From NCBI GenBank assembly GCA_964567295.1, contig CAZMLU010000039.1:1-16531 (forward strand): a stretch of 16,531 bases of DNA, in the 5' to 3' direction. A program made the position numbers and the translations under genes. A model generated the notes under the pieces. The model was not told where the DNA came from, did not search any database, and saw only the letters and a list, made by a program, of their open reading frames with translations. Shown piece by piece: positions 15,346-16,531 of this stretch. Within the stretch, counting starts at the first letter, position 1. Every line of letters begins with the position of its first letter. Source of the DNA: SLJK01 sp964567295 (GTDB taxonomy: Bacteria > Bacillota > Dethiobacteria > DTU022 > UBA8154).

Positions 15346-16531
15346 CTATAATAAATCTCGTGTTATTCTCTCGTCCCATGTTTTGCTGAAAACACGCACA
15401 TCACCTTCGTAAGCATCAAGGATCGCCCTGATAATAAAATGTGTCTTGGTGGAGGTTAAAATAGTATGCGTCCTGGTAAATACAGTCCAATCGTCACGCT
15501 CAAAACGCATTTCGCTGGCCACTTCACCTCGCAGCGTATCGTAATTGTTGTTCCGGTAACTGTATTTTTCCTCCACATTTCTCTCTATCGCCCAGTTAAT
15601 ATGCGGCAACCTCGTTTTCCCATCATTATTAACTACATGCAAGGTAACCCTGTTTGTCCTGAGGTTGTGTATTACCTCCCATTCCCGGTTTGCAGGCTTT
15701 AAGATGGTTGCGGGCATTTCTTCCTTTAAATCTGGAGCACCCAGTTCCAGCAGCTGTTCATCGGCAGAATTACTTTGGCGAACGGGCAAAATAATTTTTG
15801 ACTCGGTAGGATAGATGGTGAGGCGTACCGGCTCAGGAGGAGGCCAGACCAGTGGCCAGTAGGAGGTAGATAGGGATAGCCTTATCTGGTGCCCCTGGGG
15901 AAAGCGCTGAGCAATGTAATTCAATTTCATCCTGATTGTGTATACCTTCTCCGGTTCCAATTCCTCGGGATATTCATCGCTGTCACGATGGGTAAGGTTT
16001 AAAACTCCGTAGGTGATCCGGGTGGAACGACCGTTGGGGGCTACGTCACAGAGACGGGCTGCCAACATAGCAAAAGGTTTGTTGCTGCTCAACCTTACTA
16101 TAAGTTCAGGCGCACCCAGGATTTCCACATCTTCCGAGAGAGGTGGGGTATCAAAAACCAGAGCGCCGCCATCTTCTTCTCGCTGGTCACTGGGCAAATC
16201 AGTAGTAGATGCATAAGAGCACCACTTTCCCGCAAACAGCCCCACGCTTAAGGGGCTTTGAATGGTCAGTTCGGGCGCAAGATCGGGCACTTCGTTTTCC
16301 ATATCTATGAGACCAGGTTTCAGGTAATAGCTTCGGGGCGTCACGTTTGGGGAAGGATAAGCCTCTTCGCCGATCCAGCGCCCGGGGCGTTCGTTGACTA
16401 TAGGAGAAACAGAATCCTGCATCCAAACTCGCAGGCGGGGTTCTTTTTCAATACCGTTATTAATGCCTTTCAGCCAACGATCCCACCATCTGACCGTCTC
16501 TTTAAGAAAATCAATCGTCTCGCCCAAATCG
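15346..16531 (-). CDS. CocE/NonD family hydrolase, C-terminal part (N-terminus beyond window edge)
   Basis: The frame is open to the right edge with no start in range; 395 codons are visible. It begins within the last helices of the alpha/beta-hydrolase domain (FLKETVRWWDRWLKGINNGI, with the conserved D.WLKG.NG pattern). It continues through the PepX C-terminal jelly-roll domain at about 90-260 (PLSEDVEILGAPELIVRLSS, LTHRDSDEYPEELEPEKVYT, GHQIRLSLSTSYWPLVWPP) and ends in an extra beta-rich region of about 120 residues. The catalytic Ser/Asp/His of the family should lie before the visible part, so activity cannot be judged. Family members hydrolyse esters or amides, including cocaine esters and X-Pro or acylated peptides. 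It appears to be upstream in the operon with the ATP-grasp and aldo/keto reductase genes. Confidence 0.9.
   Translation of the reverse strand, partial: DLGETIDFLKETVRWWDRWLKGINNGIEKEPRLRVWMQDSVSPIVNERPGRWIGEEAYPSPNVTPRSYYLKPGLIDMENEVPDLAPELTIQSPLSVGLFAGKWCSYASTTDLPSDQREEDGGALVFDTPPLSEDVEILGAPELIVRLSSNKPFAMLAARLCDVAPNGRSTRITYGVLNLTHRDSDEYPEELEPEKVYTIRMKLNYIAQRFPQGHQIRLSLSTSYWPLVWPPPEPVRLTIYPTESKIILPVRQSNSADEQLLELGAPDLKEEMPATILKPANREWEVIHNLRTNRVTLHVVNNDGKTRLPHINWAIERNVEEKYSYRNNNYDTLRGEVASEMRFERDDWTVFTRTHTILTSTKTHFIIRAILDAYEGDVRVFSKTWDERITRDLL

Overview
The window looks like a chromosomal stretch from an anaerobic, Gram-positive-type member of the Firmicutes (class Clostridia or a close relative). 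The evidence is strong GGAGG ribosome binding sites, a VanW-type lipoprotein, a secreted protein joining a copper-amine-oxidase N-terminal (stalk) domain to a LytM domain, a YmdB-type phosphodiesterase, and a fused ADP-forming acyl-CoA synthetase. This is inferred from gene content; no rRNA or marker gene is present. A 100-N scaffold gap at 5928-6027 shows the sequence is a draft assembly, probably metagenomic.

Left region (1-2000) is accessory and damaged. An IS3-family orfA enters from the left edge. Next to it is what appears to be a frameshifted MazF/PemK toxin remnant. Then come a minus-strand NAD-binding protein with a cysteine-rich C-terminal half, a PEBP-family gene broken by one TGA at a conserved Trp position, and a tiny antisense J-domain-like fragment.

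2009-4138 encodes a complete acyl-CoA synthetase (NDP-forming), the energy-conserving acyl-CoA + ADP + Pi to acid + ATP enzyme of anaerobes. A GlsB/YeaQ-type small membrane protein follows on the other strand.

4861-9641 is a cell-envelope block: a secreted LytM metallopeptidase, a VanW lipoprotein convergent to it, and a class A penicillin-binding protein diverging from VanW with an extended -10 promoter. The VanW 3' end runs through the assembly gap, and its real stop is at 5881 rather than where a naive reading across the Ns would put it. A DUF697-like membrane protein follows on the minus strand.

11147-11571 is a lipoprotein gene with three frameshifts, so it has no long ORF. It is followed by an EVE-domain protein (GTG start) convergent with ymdB.

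13126-16531 is a minus-strand cluster, in order of transcription: a CocE/NonD-family hydrolase (cut by the right edge), an ATP-grasp ligase 16 bp downstream, and an aldo/keto reductase 53 bp further on, closed by a good intrinsic terminator. A ligase paired with an acyl hydrolase and a reductase is the best candidate for an uncharacterised pathway here.

I found no tRNA, rRNA, CRISPR array or convincing riboswitch. Most of the oddities are broken genes, and sequence error must be excluded before reading them as genome decay.
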